The position numbers and the translations under genes are program-made. 64,000 bases of DNA from assembly GCF_000429525.1 (NCBI RefSeq), contig NZ_AUCA01000004.1, positions 1-64,000 on the forward strand, in the 5' to 3' direction. Shown here piece after piece: positions 63,809 to 64,000 of this stretch (positions are counted from its first letter, which is position 1; each line of letters opens with the position of its first letter). The notes beneath the pieces are model-generated. The model saw nothing but the letters and a program-made list of their open reading frames with translations, made no database searches and had not been told where the DNA came from. This DNA is from Alicyclobacillus contaminans DSM 17975 (GTDB taxonomy: Bacteria; Bacillota; Bacilli; Alicyclobacillales; Alicyclobacillaceae).

Positions 63809-64000
63809 ATGACCACGACCGGCAATTTGGATGCATTGTTGCGCGAGACGCGCGTTTTTCCGCCTTCTGACGAATTTCGGGCACAGGCGAATGTGAACGA
63901 TGAACGCATCTATGAAAGGGCGGCGCAGGATCCAGAGGCTTACTGGGCGGAGCAGGCGCAGCAGCTGACGTGGTTCCGGCCATTTGAGCAAATTCTCGAA
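63809..64000 (+). CDS. acsA: Acetyl-CoA synthetase, N-terminal fragment (cut by window end)
   Basis: The first 64 codons of an AMP-forming acetyl-CoA synthetase; the gene runs off the window. The visible sequence LLRETRVFPPSDEFRAQANVNDERIYERAAQDPE and YWAEQAQQLTWFRPFEQ is the conserved N-terminal helix-rich segment of Acs. It activates acetate to acetyl-CoA. A strong GAGGAGGAGGAGAG site precedes the ATG. A cre-like site lies in the promoter. Confidence 0.9.
   Translation, partial: MTTTGNLDALLRETRVFPPSDEFRAQANVNDERIYERAAQDPEAYWAEQAQQLTWFRPFEQILE

Noticed and set aside
1-64000. tRNA, rRNA or CRISPR arrays
   Set aside because: No T-arm-like GGTTCGAATCC, no rRNA signature and no regularly spaced repeats were found while reading.

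Overview
This 64 kb chromosomal window comes from a GC-rich, endospore-forming Bacillota. Bacillus-type spore genes (YtrH, YtrI, YheC/D, CotS and CgeB relatives, YfhH/DUF1811), strong GGAGG ribosome sites with frequent GTG/TTG starts, LexA boxes of the GAAC-N4-GTTC type and a YmfF/YmfH peptidase pair all point there. The gene content (fused isobutyryl-CoA mutase, FadN/A/E operon, ISLre2 transposase) suggests the Alicyclobacillaceae, but that is inference. No rRNA, tRNA or CRISPR was found.

Layout. 1-1.4 kb: ISLre2-type transposase. 1.5-7.1 kb: metabolic genes (HMA metallochaperone, inositol-phosphatase family, pncB, ispH, proline dehydrogenase). 7.2-22.9 kb: a predicted spore-surface glycan locus. 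It holds seven predicted glycosyltransferases counting CgeB and the two-domain GT2, YheC/D and CotS-like proteins, a DUF4855-like protein, and a full set for UDP-2,3-diacetamido-glucuronic acid (WbpA, B, E, D types). 23-25.4 kb: Xaa-Pro peptidase, and ytrH-ytrI-yfhH. 25.5-29.4 kb: SNF2 helicase with SWIM partner. 29.4-34.4 kb: an SOS mutasome operon (ImuB, stand-alone DUF6504, DnaE2) behind a promoter flanked by two LexA boxes. 34.5-38.8 kb: PLD lipoprotein, PAP2 phosphatase, cupredoxin, OsmC, HIT, class IV aminotransferase. 38.8-44.3 kb: fadN-fadA-fadE with a perfect 16-bp palindrome at the promoter. 44.3-50 kb: small membrane genes, a haem-oxygenase-like diiron protein, LysM-3D protein, endonuclease IV, PBP2-like transpeptidase. 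50-54 kb: TetR-IcmF operon with its own operator. 54-64 kb: two MFS transporters, 7Fe ferredoxin, PAP2 protein, M16 peptidase pair, TcdA, a BNR-type secreted protein, and the start of acetyl-CoA synthetase with a cre-like site.

How the parts work together. The strongest functional units are the glycan locus (sugar nucleotide synthesis plus transferases plus spore proteins), the DNA-damage island (SNF2/SWIM next to the LexA-controlled mutasome), and two acyl-CoA units (fad operon and tetR-icmF) with related palindromic operators. Start codons were chosen mainly by ribosome binding site spacing, so many starts lie inside longer open frames.
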